NCBI GenBank assembly: GCA_964535315.1 | Contig: CAZHTS010000038.1 | Coordinates: 1-45,581 of the forward strand | DNA from: CAZHTS01 sp964535315 | GTDB taxonomy: Bacteria > Chloroflexota > Anaerolineae > Anaerolineales > Anaerolineaceae | Direction of reading: 5' to 3' | Length of the DNA stretch: 45,581 bases | In this document: one piece after another, positions 25,306 through 33,454 of the stretch | Numbering within the stretch: the stretch's first letter is position 1 | How the letters are laid out: each line of letters starts with the position of its first letter | Program-made: the position numbers and the translations under genes | Notes under the pieces: generated by a model | Database searches by the model: none | Told to the model about the DNA's origin: nothing | What the model saw: only the letters and a program-made list of their open reading frames with translations

Positions 25306-27669
25306 ATGAGTGAATGGAGTCTGGATCTAAACCGGGCGATTACCCCCGTTCTGGCCGCCGACGCCCGCCTGAGCAAACCGGACTATACGAATGACATCGT
25401 CTGGGAACTGCGCTCCGGCAGCGGCGAGCCCCCCGCACTGGCCATCCAGACCACCTTCGGGCTGCGGGCGCGCCTGATGCGCCTGTTTCCACGCTTCTGG
25501 CAGCATGAAGCCGGTCTCACCGATCCATCCAGTTTTTTTACCCCGCCGCGTTTACTCCAATACCAGCCCGATTATCTTGCCCTCAGCTTCCAGCCATACC
25601 CCAACCTGACGGTGCTGGCCGAGTACCGCGTGCCCGCCTCACAGGTGCTCAGCGGGCGCCTGACCCTCACCAACCAGGGAATCACTGCCAGCGCCTTTCT
25701 ATTGGAATGGATAGGCCAGTTTACCCCGCTGGACAAGGGACAGAGTATGAGCGTGGCCGTGCTGGGCATCGCCACCATCTTGCAATGCCATACCGACAGC
25801 CTGTTCCCGGTCGGGTATATGACCGGCGGCCCGCAAGCAGGGAACAGCGCACTACCCGGGCTGGCCCTGTCCATCGAACTCGGCCCACAACAAAAGCGCC
25901 AGATCACCTGGGCGCTGGCCGCCCTGGACACGCGCGAGGCCTCTTTCGAACGCGCCCGGCAGGCCACCGCCTGCGCCTGGGAAGCGGAAACCGCCCGCAT
26001 CATCCTTCACAACGAGAGCCAGGCGATTCACATTACCACCGGCGACGCCGGCTGGGACATAGCGCTGGCGACCGCCCAGAAGATGGCCTTCGGGCTGCTA
26101 CACCAGAATCGCGGCCACCTGCCGGCCACCTCTTTCGTCCTTTCCCGCCTCCCCGACCATGGTTTCTCGCGCCGCGGAGACGGCAGTGATTACCCTTATT
26201 TATGGAACGGGCAGACCGCCCTGGATAGCTGGTACCTGAGCGGTTTCTTGCTGCCCGGCGCGCCCCACCTGGCGGCCGGCCTGGTGGATAATTTTCTCCA
26301 CACCCAACACCCGGACGGTTTCATCGACTGGAAGCCCGGCCTGGCCGGACAGCGCAGTCAGCACCTGGCGCAGCCAATCCTCGCCAGCCTGTGCCGGCAA
26401 ATCGCCGGTTATTTGCCCGAACCCCAGCCCTGGCTGCAAGAATGCTATCCCGCCCTGTTACGTTTTGTGCGCATGTGGTTCTCACCCCGCTTTGACCCGG
26501 ATGGAGACGGTTTCCCTCAATGGAACCACCCCATCCAATCCGGGCTGGAAGACAGCCCCGTGTACGACTATTGGAACGCCCATAGCCAGGGCCTGGAGAT
26601 CAACACCCTGGAGGCACCCGGGCTGGCAGCCATGTTATACCGCGAATGCCGCACGTTGTTACAAATGGCTCAGGAGTTCGGATACGACCAGGATGCCAGC
26701 TGGTTGTCGGAACGCTGCACCACGCTGGCCCAGACGCTGCAAACCAGTTGGGACGCCGGCGCCGGCATCTACCGCTATCGCGAATACCTGACCGGCGCGT
26801 CACCCGCCGGGGAACTGCTGGTCGATTTGAGCGGCTCGGGCATGCACCGCCTCGATGTCGCCCTGCCGGCGCCGCAGCGGCTGGTCATCCACCTGTACAC
26901 CCACGATCAGAACACCCGCACCGTCTTGCTGACGCTGCAAGGCCAGACTGCGGAGGGCCCCTGGCGAGAAACCTTTTCCACCCGGCACTTCCATTGGGCC
27001 AATGGGCGGGCAATCATCACCAGCCCCTGTCTGGTAACGTCCATCCAACAGGTCGAGATTCAGGGCCTGGCGGAAAAAGACCGCTGTCAGATTCGCTCCG
27101 CCGACTACACGCAGGAAGACGCCACCCTGCTCCTGCCGCTGTGGGCCGCTATCCCCACCGCCGAACAGGCGCGCACCCTGGTCGAAGATACCATCCAGCA
27201 GCGCTTCCTGCGCCCCTACGGCCTGGCCGCCTGCCCCGCCCCCTCCTGCGACGCCGTTTCCGCTCCGCTAATCTGGAATCAATTAATCGGCGAAGGTATG
27301 CTGGCGTACGGCTATGTTTCCCTCGCCGCCGATCTGTTCACCCGCCAGATGAACGCCGTCCTGGCTACCACGACCCAACAACAAACGTTTCGCCAGTTTT
27401 ACAACGCTGAAACCGGCCAGCCCTCCGGCGAACGGAACGTCCTCAGCGGCCTGCCCTCGCCCGCTTTCTTTCTCAAGATTTGCGGCATTGAGAAAATCAC
27501 CCAAAACGAGGTGATTTTACGAAATTTTAATCCTTTTCCCTGGCCAGTTACGGTACAATATCGAGAGAACACATTGATTCTGCGCGCCACCGAAACTGTG
27601 GTGAGCTTCCCAACCGGTCAAACCGTAACGGTTACCGGACCCGGCATCCACCGGGTATCCCTTCGCTAA
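25306..27669 (+). CDS. Glycoside-hydrolase-like protein with an (alpha/alpha)6-barrel region
   Basis: 787 residues without signal peptide or membrane segment, so probably cytoplasmic. Residues about 1-230 look like a beta-rich N-terminal domain. Residues about 240-500 resemble the (alpha/alpha)6 toroid of amylo-alpha-1,6-glucosidase, trehalase and mannosylglycerate-hydrolase-type enzymes, with repeated aromatic-rich helices and segments such as YLWNGQTALDSW, DPDGDGFPQW and EINTLEAPGL. A beta-sandwich-like insert follows at about 500-600, then further barrel helices and a short beta C-terminus. I cannot assign catalytic acids or a substrate with confidence; candidates are storage or compatible-solute glycosides. 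It is the first gene of a run with two c-di-AMP receptors and a DUF4013 membrane protein, 30 nt before the first receptor, which links carbohydrate or solute metabolism to c-di-AMP signalling by context only. Confidence 0.65.
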   Translation: MSEWSLDLNRAITPVLAADARLSKPDYTNDIVWELRSGSGEPPALAIQTTFGLRARLMRLFPRFWQHEAGLTDPSSFFTPPRLLQYQPDYLALSFQPYPNLTVLAEYRVPASQVLSGRLTLTNQGITASAFLLEWIGQFTPLDKGQSMSVAVLGIATILQCHTDSLFPVGYMTGGPQAGNSALPGLALSIELGPQQKRQITWALAALDTREASFERARQATACAWEAETARIILHNESQAIHITTGDAGWDIALATAQKMAFGLLHQNRGHLPATSFVLSRLPDHGFSRRGDGSDYPYLWNGQTALDSWYLSGFLLPGAPHLAAGLVDNFLHTQHPDGFIDWKPGLAGQRSQHLAQPILASLCRQIAGYLPEPQPWLQECYPALLRFVRMWFSPRFDPDGDGFPQWNHPIQSGLEDSPVYDYWNAHSQGLEINTLEAPGLAAMLYRECRTLLQMAQEFGYDQDASWLSERCTTLAQTLQTSWDAGAGIYRYREYLTGASPAGELLVDLSGSGMHRLDVALPAPQRLVIHLYTHDQNTRTVLLTLQGQTAEGPWRETFSTRHFHWANGRAIITSPCLVTSIQQVEIQGLAEKDRCQIRSADYTQEDATLLLPLWAAIPTAEQARTLVEDTIQQRFLRPYGLAACPAPSCDAVSAPLIWNQLIGEGMLAYGYVSLAADLFTRQMNAVLATTTQQQTFRQFYNAETGQPSGERNVLSGLPSPAFFLKICGIEKITQNEVILRNFNPFPWPVTVQYRENTLILRATETVVSFPTGQTVTVTGPGIHRVSLR

Positions 27670-27699
27670 CCGAAGTCTACACCCGAAGAAAGGAGGCCT

Positions 27700-28053
27700 A
27701 TGAATCCCATCCCCCCCAACCCCCCTACCAGTGATCGCTTGTTAATGGCCGTAGTGCAATCCCAGGACGCCGAGGACGCTCAAAATGCGCTCGCTCGCCT
27801 GGGGATGTCGGTCACACGTCTGCCCAGTGTGGGCGGATTTCTGGGGCGGCGCAACGCCACCCTGTTAATCGGTCTGCCCGCCGACCGCCAACAGACCGCC
27901 TTGGATACGCTCAATGAAACCTGTCGCCAACGCGTCGAATTTATCGCCGTACCGCTGGAAAGCGCCCCCCTGCCTTTGCCTGCCCCCACCCCCATCACCA
28001 TCGGCGGAGCCACCATCTTCGCCCTGGATGTCGAGCACTACGAGGAGTTTTAA
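27700..28053 (+). CDS. PII-like cyclic-di-AMP receptor (DUF970 family), long-loop copy
   Basis: 117 residues, with AAGGAGG a few nt before the ATG. The core matches the CdAMP_rec/PstA (DarA) family: LLMAVVQSQDAEDA, an SVTRLPSVGGFLGRRN segment, LLIGL, and a C-terminal IFALDVEHYEEF strand and helix. In this family a PII-like trimer binds c-di-AMP between subunits through the GGFL/N region. The loop between the NETC helix and the last strand is long and Pro-rich (residues about 72-100), like the large loop of PstA. The conserved TGGFLR-GNT is altered to VGGFLGRRNAT, so ligand binding may differ. The gene lies 2 nt before its paralogue, and the two are probably co-translated. Confidence 0.85.
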   Translation: MNPIPPNPPTSDRLLMAVVQSQDAEDAQNALARLGMSVTRLPSVGGFLGRRNATLLIGLPADRQQTALDTLNETCRQRVEFIAVPLESAPLPLPAPTPITIGGATIFALDVEHYEEF

Positions 28054-28055
28054 CC

Positions 28056-28322
28056 ATGAAACTGATTATCGCCATCGTCCGTGATGTGGACAACGAGCCG
28101 GTTTCGCACGCCCTGACCGCGGCCGACTACCGCGTGACGGCCATCGCCTCCACCGGCGGCTTCCTGCGCCGCGGCAATACCACCTTGTTGATCGGCCTGG
28201 AAGACGATCAGGTCGAGGACGCCTTGCGCATCCTGCGTGAGAACTGCGCCCCATCCGGTGAGGCCGGCGCCAAACGCGCCACCATCTTCGTCATTAAAGT
28301 GGATCAGTTCGTCCATTTCTAA
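28056..28322 (+). CDS. PII-like cyclic-di-AMP receptor (DUF970 family), short-loop copy
   Basis: 88 residues, with GAGGAG at 28042-28047 before the ATG at 28056. It has the canonical start MKLIIAIVRDVDNEP, then RVTAIASTGGFLRRGNTT, LLIGLEDDQVEDAL, RENC and the ending FVIKVDQFVHF. These are the family residues that contact c-di-AMP, so binding is likely. Compared with typical members of about 109 residues, and with the neighbour at 117, the large loop is cut to roughly ten residues (PSGEAGAKRA). In PII-like proteins such loops contact partner proteins, so the pair could read the same nucleotide but address different targets, or form mixed trimers; this is inference. Confidence 0.9.
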   Translation: MKLIIAIVRDVDNEPVSHALTAADYRVTAIASTGGFLRRGNTTLLIGLEDDQVEDALRILRENCAPSGEAGAKRATIFVIKVDQFVHF

Positions 28323-28375
28323 CCAGCGCTCTCCCCCAACATCCAACCCTACGCAGGCAAGCTTCTGGAGAATAC

Positions 28376-29020
28376 GTGGATTTTAAAAAGGCTTTTGCGT
28401 TTGTTTTTGAGGACCCCGACTGGGTCAAAAAGATCCTATTACTGGGCCTGATCAGCCTGATCCCGATCGTGGGCGGGTTCGTCTTGATGGGCTGGGCGCT
28501 GGAAATCACCCAACGGGTTATGGCCGGGCGGACAGACTCTCTGCCCGATCTCGACTTCGGCGCACAGCTCAAACGCGGCTTTAAAGGCACTGTAGTCCTG
28601 GTGGTATACGGCCTCCCCTTGTGGCTGCTCTCGATCCCAATCGGGTTTATCAGCGCCATGGCCCAGGACAACGCAGACGCCGCCATCGCGCTGACGGTCG
28701 TGATGTTATGCCTGGGCAGCCTGGCCTTCATCTACGGCCTGGTGATGCTGCTGATTATTCCGGCGGCCATGGGCAATTTCGTGGCCCACGAAGAAAAAAT
28801 CAGCGCCGGATTGCAGCTCAATGAAATAAGGCTGCTGGTGTACCGTGCGCCGATGGCTTACCTGATTGCCTTCCTGGGGATTGGGCTCGCCGACATGATC
28901 GGCCAACTCGGCGTCATCGTCTGCTTTGTGGGCATGCTCTTCACCATGTCCTATTCGTTTGCCATCAACGGCCATCTGTTTGGCCAGGCCTATCTGGAAG
29001 CCACCCGCTCCAAGGAATAA
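28376..29020 (+). CDS. DUF4013-type integral membrane protein
   Basis: 214 residues from a GTG at 28376 with GGAG at 28367-28370. It starts with an amphipathic FKKAFAFVFEDPDWVKK segment. Hydrophobic stretches lie at about residues 20-43, 65-88, 97-130 and 152-205, giving about five or six membrane helices. This matches the DUF4013 pattern (short cytoplasmic start, LLLGLISLIPIVGG, repeated G-rich helices). The function of the family is not established. It is the last gene of the run, just before a strong terminator, and may work with the c-di-AMP receptors, for example as a membrane target; this is speculation from context. Confidence 0.7.
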   Translation: MDFKKAFAFVFEDPDWVKKILLLGLISLIPIVGGFVLMGWALEITQRVMAGRTDSLPDLDFGAQLKRGFKGTVVLVVYGLPLWLLSIPIGFISAMAQDNADAAIALTVVMLCLGSLAFIYGLVMLLIIPAAMGNFVAHEEKISAGLQLNEIRLLVYRAPMAYLIAFLGIGLADMIGQLGVIVCFVGMLFTMSYSFAINGHLFGQAYLEATRSKE

Positions 29021-29039
29021 AGCCACCTGTGCTAAAACG

Positions 29040-29076
29040 CCTTCTCCCTGCCGCTGTGACAGGGAGAAGGTTTTTT
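29040..29076 (+). terminator. Rho-independent terminator after the DUF4013 gene
   Basis: A perfect 11-bp stem (29040-29050 with 29060-29070, CCTTCTCCCTG and its complement) encloses a 9-nt loop and is followed by TTTTTT at 29071-29076. It ends the c-di-AMP receptor run. The stem may also limit minus-strand readthrough from the AMMECR1 gene. Confidence 0.93.
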
Positions 29077-29100
29077 AACCCACTGAAAAGGCCGGAAGGG

Positions 29101-29673
29101 TCACTCGTGAAATTCCTGCACCTGATAGGTATACACCATCAGCGCCCGCTGGCGCCACAGGTTGGCCGGGGCGCCCATCTTGAGGCATAACTGGGTCAGG
29201 AAAATGGCCGGGTCGGGGATTTTCTCCCACACCTGCGGCAAAAAGGTGGCCCGGCGCACGCCGTCGCGCAGAATCACGCCATCGATGTGCGGCCGTAATT
29301 TGTCCAAAAGATCGGCCGGGCCCTGATAGATCAGCGGCTGCGGCAGCGTCAGGCGCGAAATCTCAATATGCAAAATACCGATCTCCTGGCTGCTCACCGG
29401 GGGAAAGCGGTAATCGTCCATCGCGGCGGCGACCGCATGTTCCTGAACATCCAGGGCCAGCGGTTGGTACGGCTCCAGGGCGCCGATACAGCCGCGCAAT
29501 TCGCCGCGCTCGGTCAGGGTGACAAACGAAGCGCCATCCTCCCGTAAAACCGGCGGTAATTCCTCCAGCACGATCCTGGGCAGCGGCTGGCGGTTCACAG
29601 CCGCTTCGATTGAGCGGCGTGCCAATTGCAACAGGTACGTTTTTTCTGTTTGATCCAACGTGTCGGCGCTCAT
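29101..29673 (-). CDS. AMMECR1-domain protein
   Basis: 190 residues covering the whole AMMECR1 fold. The hallmark LRGCIG motif sits at about residue 60, preceded by SFVTLTERGE and followed by DYRFPPVSSQE and a VEISRLTLPQPL-type strand, as in bacterial and archaeal members. The biochemical role is unknown; some genomes encode it with a MEMO dioxygenase-like protein and a radical SAM enzyme (the AmmeMemoRadiSam set), but neither is present here. It overlaps the upstream flavin reductase gene by 4 bp (ATGA), so the two are probably co-translated and share a promoter. Confidence 0.9.
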   Translation of the reverse strand: MSADTLDQTEKTYLLQLARRSIEAAVNRQPLPRIVLEELPPVLREDGASFVTLTERGELRGCIGALEPYQPLALDVQEHAVAAAMDDYRFPPVSSQEIGILHIEISRLTLPQPLIYQGPADLLDKLRPHIDGVILRDGVRRATFLPQVWEKIPDPAIFLTQLCLKMGAPANLWRQRALMVYTYQVQEFHE

Positions 29674-30164
29674 GGCTCCATCCTGTGATACTCGCGATTA
29701 CGATACAAGAGTGCGGCGCCATCGCTTCCCTGCGCCGCCTGAACGACCTGGCCGATGAACAACGTCGAAGCCTCCATCGGGTAAGAAAAGATCACCCGAC
29801 AATCCAGGAAGGCCAGCCCGCCTTCGATCAACGGCGCCCCGCTTGCCAGTGACCGGGTTGCCACCCCGGCAAAACGGTCGCCATCTTCAGGGATGCGTCC
29901 GGCAAACCGGTCGGCGATATTGCGTTGATCATAAGCCAGAATCGTAACAGCAAACACGCCGCTGCGCGCCACCAACGCATGGGTGCGCGTTCCATTTGCC
30001 AGCGTCACCGTCACCAGCGGCGGATTGAGCGATACGGAAGTAAAGGAATTGACCGTCATACCATGCCGGGAACTTCCATCCCAACTGGTAACCACCGCTA
30101 CACCACTGCTCCAGCAGCGCATTACCTGGCGTAATTGTTCAGAAAGCGATGACAACGATTCCAT
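29670..30164 (-). CDS. Flavin reductase-like FMN-binding protein
   Basis: 164 residues from the ATG at 30164 with GGGAGG a few nt upstream. The sequence follows the flavin-reductase-like split-barrel family: SSGVAVVTSWDG, HGMTVNSFTSVSLNPPLVTV, a T-H-x-L segment, FAVTIL, a DRFAG segment and a C-terminal LFIGQV strand. Such proteins bind FMN and reduce flavin with NAD(P)H, usually for a partner oxygenase. No monooxygenase gene lies near. A direct flavoprotein oxidoreductase role is possible. It is the first gene of a two-gene unit with the AMMECR1 gene. Confidence 0.88.
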   Translation of the reverse strand: MESLSSLSEQLRQVMRCWSSGVAVVTSWDGSSRHGMTVNSFTSVSLNPPLVTVTLANGTRTHALVARSGVFAVTILAYDQRNIADRFAGRIPEDGDRFAGVATRSLASGAPLIEGGLAFLDCRVIFSYPMEASTLFIGQVVQAAQGSDGAALLYRNREYHRMEP

Positions 30165-30190
30165 TTAGCCTCCCAAAAAGAACTACCTTC

Positions 30191-30219
30191 TTTATACCCG
30201 GCGGTGAAGGCAGCGTCAA
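30191..30219 (-). promoter_or_regulatory. Promoter of the flavin reductase-AMMECR1 unit
   Basis: On the minus strand TTGACG (30219-30214) and TATAAA (30196-30191) are spaced by 17 bp, giving a leader of about 20 nt that contains the GGGAGG ribosome site. It lies in the 154-bp divergent gap shared with the amidase gene. Confidence 0.65.
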
Positions 30220-30276
30220 GACCCAATCAAAGCTTCTATCCTGGTACATACTTTGCAATGTAATCCTGTGTTGCGC

Positions 30277-30305
30277 TTGCCAATCCCTGGCGACTAAGGT
30301 ACTAT
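30277..30305 (+). promoter_or_regulatory. Promoter of the amidase/L,D-transpeptidase unit
   Basis: TTGCCA (30277-30282) and TACTAT (30300-30305) are spaced by 17 bp. Transcription would start near 30312, only about 7 nt before the ATG at 30319, so the transcript is leaderless or nearly so. No Shine-Dalgarno site is seen. Confidence 0.55.
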
Positions 30306-30318
30306 TAACGAAGTACGG

Positions 30319-31272
30319 ATGGCTCACACACTCATGGACGATATCACGACATCCCCCATCTCTCAGCCCGCTGAGACGGCAAAAACAGAACCGGCCGGCG
30401 ATCCCGCTCCGGTAGAGAGCGGGCCTGCGCCTGCCAACCCGGCTGCTCCGCCGAGCGCGCCCGCCGTTTCACCGGCTACGCCCGGCGCCCCCCAGGCAAA
30501 GGCCGGCGCTGCGCCCTTCCGGTTATGGCCGGTGCTGCAAAATATTCTGTTGATCGCCTGCATCAGCGCCAGCGTGCTCACGCTATGGACACCCGCCAAC
30601 CTGTTCTCCAACCGGGCATTGGGACAAATGGACGCTCCTCGTCCGGGCAACACCCCACCCGCAGAGAACCTGCCCAGCCCAACCCCGCCCGCCACGCCAC
30701 GCATCGGCATCGTCGCCGGGCATTGGGGCAACGATTCGGGCACGGTGTGCGAAGATGGCCTGACCGAGCAGGAAGTCAACCTGCGCATCGCCACGCTGGT
30801 CAAGCAAAAGCTGATGGCGCAGGGTATAGAGGTCGATCTGCTACAGGAATACGACCCGCGCCTGAACCAGTACCAGGCCCTGGCGCTGATCTCCATCCAT
30901 AACGATTCGTGCAATTACATTAACGACGAGGCCACCGGCTATAAAGTCGCCCCGGCAATGTCGGATAAACACCCCGAAAAGGCCATCCGCCTGACCGCCT
31001 GTCTGACGCAACGTTACCAGGCCGCCACAAACCTGCGCTTTCACTACAACACCATTACCACCGACATGACCAGCTATCATGCCTTCGATGAGATCGACCC
31101 GCTCACCCCGGCAGCCATCATCGAGACTGGCTTTATGAACCTGGATCGCGAAATCCTGACCAAGAGAACGGATGTCATTGCCAAAGGTGTAACAGACGGC
31201 GTTTTGTGTTATGTCCGCAACGAAGACATTCCCCAACCCGCGGCCACCCCCAATCCCAGTCCCACTCCATGA
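30319..31272 (+). CDS. N-acetylmuramoyl-L-alanine amidase (Amidase_3), membrane-anchored
   Basis: 317 residues from the ATG at 30319; an ATG at 30334 is an alternative. A Pro/Ala-rich cytoplasmic start is followed by one membrane segment (about residues 72-94, LLIACISASVLTLW), then a Pro-rich linker and the amidase domain (about 127-305). Zinc ligands are H135 in AGHWGND, E150 in DGLTEQE and H194 in SIHND, with the catalytic E269 in IETGFMN, so the site looks complete. The enzyme cleaves the amide bond between muramic acid and the stem peptide outside the membrane. The stop overlaps the next start by 4 bp (ATGA), coupling it to two L,D-transpeptidase genes. This suggests a wall-remodelling operon. 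Confidence 0.9.
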   Translation: MAHTLMDDITTSPISQPAETAKTEPAGDPAPVESGPAPANPAAPPSAPAVSPATPGAPQAKAGAAPFRLWPVLQNILLIACISASVLTLWTPANLFSNRALGQMDAPRPGNTPPAENLPSPTPPATPRIGIVAGHWGNDSGTVCEDGLTEQEVNLRIATLVKQKLMAQGIEVDLLQEYDPRLNQYQALALISIHNDSCNYINDEATGYKVAPAMSDKHPEKAIRLTACLTQRYQAATNLRFHYNTITTDMTSYHAFDEIDPLTPAAIIETGFMNLDREILTKRTDVIAKGVTDGVLCYVRNEDIPQPAATPNPSPTP

Positions 31273-32363
31273 ACGCAGGCGAAGAAGCCCAGGTACGCCA
31301 GGTCCTGCAGCGTGCCTACCAGGCCGTACGAGCAGGCGACCGCGCCCAGGCCCGGCGTTGGGCCACGATTGCCACGCACCTGGTCCCCGAACTGGAAGAC
31401 CCGTGGTTAATCCTGGCCGGAGTGAGCGCGCCGGAGGAGAGCCTGACTTACCTCAAGAAGGCGCTGGCGATCAATCCTGCCAGCCCCCGCGCCCGCCAGG
31501 GCATGCATTGGGCCATCCGGCGCCTGCGCCTTGCCCGGCAGGCCGGCCCCGCCCAGACCCAACCTGCCCGCATCCCAAGCCATACACCGGCTGTCCCGCC
31601 GGCCGCCCGCCGGAACGCACCGTGGCTGGTGTTGGCTGCGCTGACATGCATCTGCCTGGTGAGCGGACTGGTGATAGTGGCCTGGGCCGGCTTTCCCGCA
31701 CTTCAAGCCTGGCTGGCGCCCCGTCCACACCCGGCGCAGGTGCTCCAGGCCGGCAATATTCCCTCCACCCCAGGCCGCAGCCCTCAAGCGGTGCGCCGCC
31801 ATACCGCCACGGCCCCCGGCCCCAGCGCTGCGCTGGCGGCTGCAACACAGGCGCCGCCTGCCACAACGTCAGCCGCCACGGCCGTAGCGGCCAGCGTGCA
31901 GCAACCCGCCTCCCCCGCTCTGACCCAACTGGCGCCCATCCCCCAGGCCACCCTATCCAACCCGGTTTATCGAACTCCGCCGCCGGTCGCCCTGCCTGCC
32001 GGCGTACGCCCCGGCGAACGCTGGATCGACGTCGACCTGGCGGCGCAACGCACCCAGGCGTACGAAGGAAGCACGCCGCTGCGTGTCTTCAGCGTCTCGA
32101 CCGGCACCTGGGATCACCCCACCGTCACCGGCCAGTACCGCGTATACGTCAAATACCGTTTTACCGATATGGCCGGGCCGGGTTATTATCTGCCCAACGT
32201 ACCCTATACCATGTACTTTTATGAAGGCTATGCCCTGCATGGCGCTTACTGGCACAACAATTTTGGCACACCGATGAGCCACGGCTGCGTCAATCTCCGT
32301 AACGAGGACGCCGGCTGGCTGTTTGATTTCGCTTCGGTGGGAACCCTGGTCAATATTCATTGA
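31269..32363 (+). CDS. Membrane-anchored L,D-transpeptidase (YkuD)
   Basis: 364 residues from the ATG at 31269, which overlaps the amidase stop. Residues about 1-85 look like a TPR-like helical repeat (AYQAVRAGDRAQARRWA, LKKALAINPAS) on the cytoplasmic side. A membrane helix follows (about 118-142), then an Ala/Pro/Thr-rich linker and the YkuD domain (about 255-364). The catalytic motif has H in ALHGAYWHNN and C340 in SHGCVNL. The family makes 3-3 crosslinks in peptidoglycan or attaches proteins to it, through a cysteine acyl-enzyme. A cytoplasmic TPR start on such an enzyme is unusual and could tether it to an intracellular partner. It is probably co-translated with the amidase and the next transpeptidase. 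Confidence 0.9.
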   Translation: MNAGEEAQVRQVLQRAYQAVRAGDRAQARRWATIATHLVPELEDPWLILAGVSAPEESLTYLKKALAINPASPRARQGMHWAIRRLRLARQAGPAQTQPARIPSHTPAVPPAARRNAPWLVLAALTCICLVSGLVIVAWAGFPALQAWLAPRPHPAQVLQAGNIPSTPGRSPQAVRRHTATAPGPSAALAAATQAPPATTSAATAVAASVQQPASPALTQLAPIPQATLSNPVYRTPPPVALPAGVRPGERWIDVDLAAQRTQAYEGSTPLRVFSVSTGTWDHPTVTGQYRVYVKYRFTDMAGPGYYLPNVPYTMYFYEGYALHGAYWHNNFGTPMSHGCVNLRNEDAGWLFDFASVGTLVNIH

Positions 32364-32368
32364 ACGCG

Positions 32369-33439
32369 ATGGATACCTTATACCGAGAAGACCTGAAGCA
32401 CATATCCCGGCGCAGTTTTCTCAAGTTGGCCGGCGCAAGCCTGCTATCGCTCTTCCTGCCCCCCTTTGAACGCTATGGTTATCAACCAATCGCCGCAGAA
32501 AGCAGCCCCAGCCAGGGCCGGGTGTTGAGCAACAGCCTGAACCTGTACAAACAACCCTCGCTCAAAAGCGATGTGGTCAAAACCTACTGGCGCGACCTGG
32601 TGCTGCCGATCAGCGAGATCACCATCGGCGAAGATGACAGTAGCCACAATCGCGTCTGGTACCGGCTCAACAACGAAGGCTACGCCTACTCTGGCAACGT
32701 CCAACCCATCACCGTGCGCCTCAATCCGGTGGTTTACGACATCCCCGCCAGCGGACGGCTGGCGCAGGTAACCGTGCCGTTTACCGACGCCGTCTGGAAC
32801 CCACGCCTGCCGGCCGGCATTGCCTACCGGCTGTATTACAGTACCACCTATTGGGTCACCGGTGTGATCGAAGACGATCTCGGCAACGCCTGGTATCGTA
32901 TCCCCGACGACCGCTTCGACTATATCTATTACGCCAACGCCGCCCATCTGCACCTGTTCAGTTTCGAGGAACTGACGCCCCTCTCGCCAGAGATTCCCCC
33001 CGACCAAAAGCGCCTGGAATTAAAACTGGAAGAACAGGTCGTCATCGCCTATGAAGAAGATCGCCCGGTCTTCATGTCACGCGTCTCAACCGGAGCGCGC
33101 TTCAAAGACGGTAATTACTCCACCCCCTCGGGCAGCTTCATGACCAACCGCAAGCGCCCCTCGCGGCACATGGCCGCCGGCGACCCGACCAACCCGACCA
33201 GTTACGATCTGCCCGGCATTCCCTGGGTGTGTTACCTGACCGAAGCCGGCATCTCGTTTCATGGCACCTACTGGCATAACGACTTCGGCCGGCCGCGCAG
33301 CCACGGCTGCATTAATCTGGCCTCTCCCGCCGCCATGTGGATTTATCGCTGGACAACGCCATTTGTACCCTACGGAGAGATGATCTATAAACAAGATTCC
33401 GGTACAATAGTAAATAGTATTGATCCCAAACAGAAATAA
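32369..33439 (+). CDS. Secreted L,D-transpeptidase (YkuD) with twin-arginine-like signal
   Basis: 356 residues from the ATG at 32369; a TTG at 32360 overlapping the previous stop is an alternative and neither has a clear ribosome site. The start carries ISRRSFLKLAGASLLSLFLPP, close to a Tat signal (S-R-R-x-F-L-K). Residues about 45-115 look SH3-like (LYKQPS, WYRLNNEGYAYSGNVQPI), possibly with a second related segment, and may bind the wall. The YkuD domain occupies about 215-345, with H in SFHGTYWHND and C314 in SHGCINL. It shares its active-site segment with the transpeptidase immediately upstream but has a different export route, so the pair are specialised paralogues. Export by Tat is inferred from the motif only. 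Confidence 0.9.
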   Translation: MDTLYREDLKHISRRSFLKLAGASLLSLFLPPFERYGYQPIAAESSPSQGRVLSNSLNLYKQPSLKSDVVKTYWRDLVLPISEITIGEDDSSHNRVWYRLNNEGYAYSGNVQPITVRLNPVVYDIPASGRLAQVTVPFTDAVWNPRLPAGIAYRLYYSTTYWVTGVIEDDLGNAWYRIPDDRFDYIYYANAAHLHLFSFEELTPLSPEIPPDQKRLELKLEEQVVIAYEEDRPVFMSRVSTGARFKDGNYSTPSGSFMTNRKRPSRHMAAGDPTNPTSYDLPGIPWVCYLTEAGISFHGTYWHNDFGRPRSHGCINLASPAAMWIYRWTTPFVPYGEMIYKQDSGTIVNSIDPKQK

Positions 33440-33454
33440 ACCAAGGAGTAGCAA

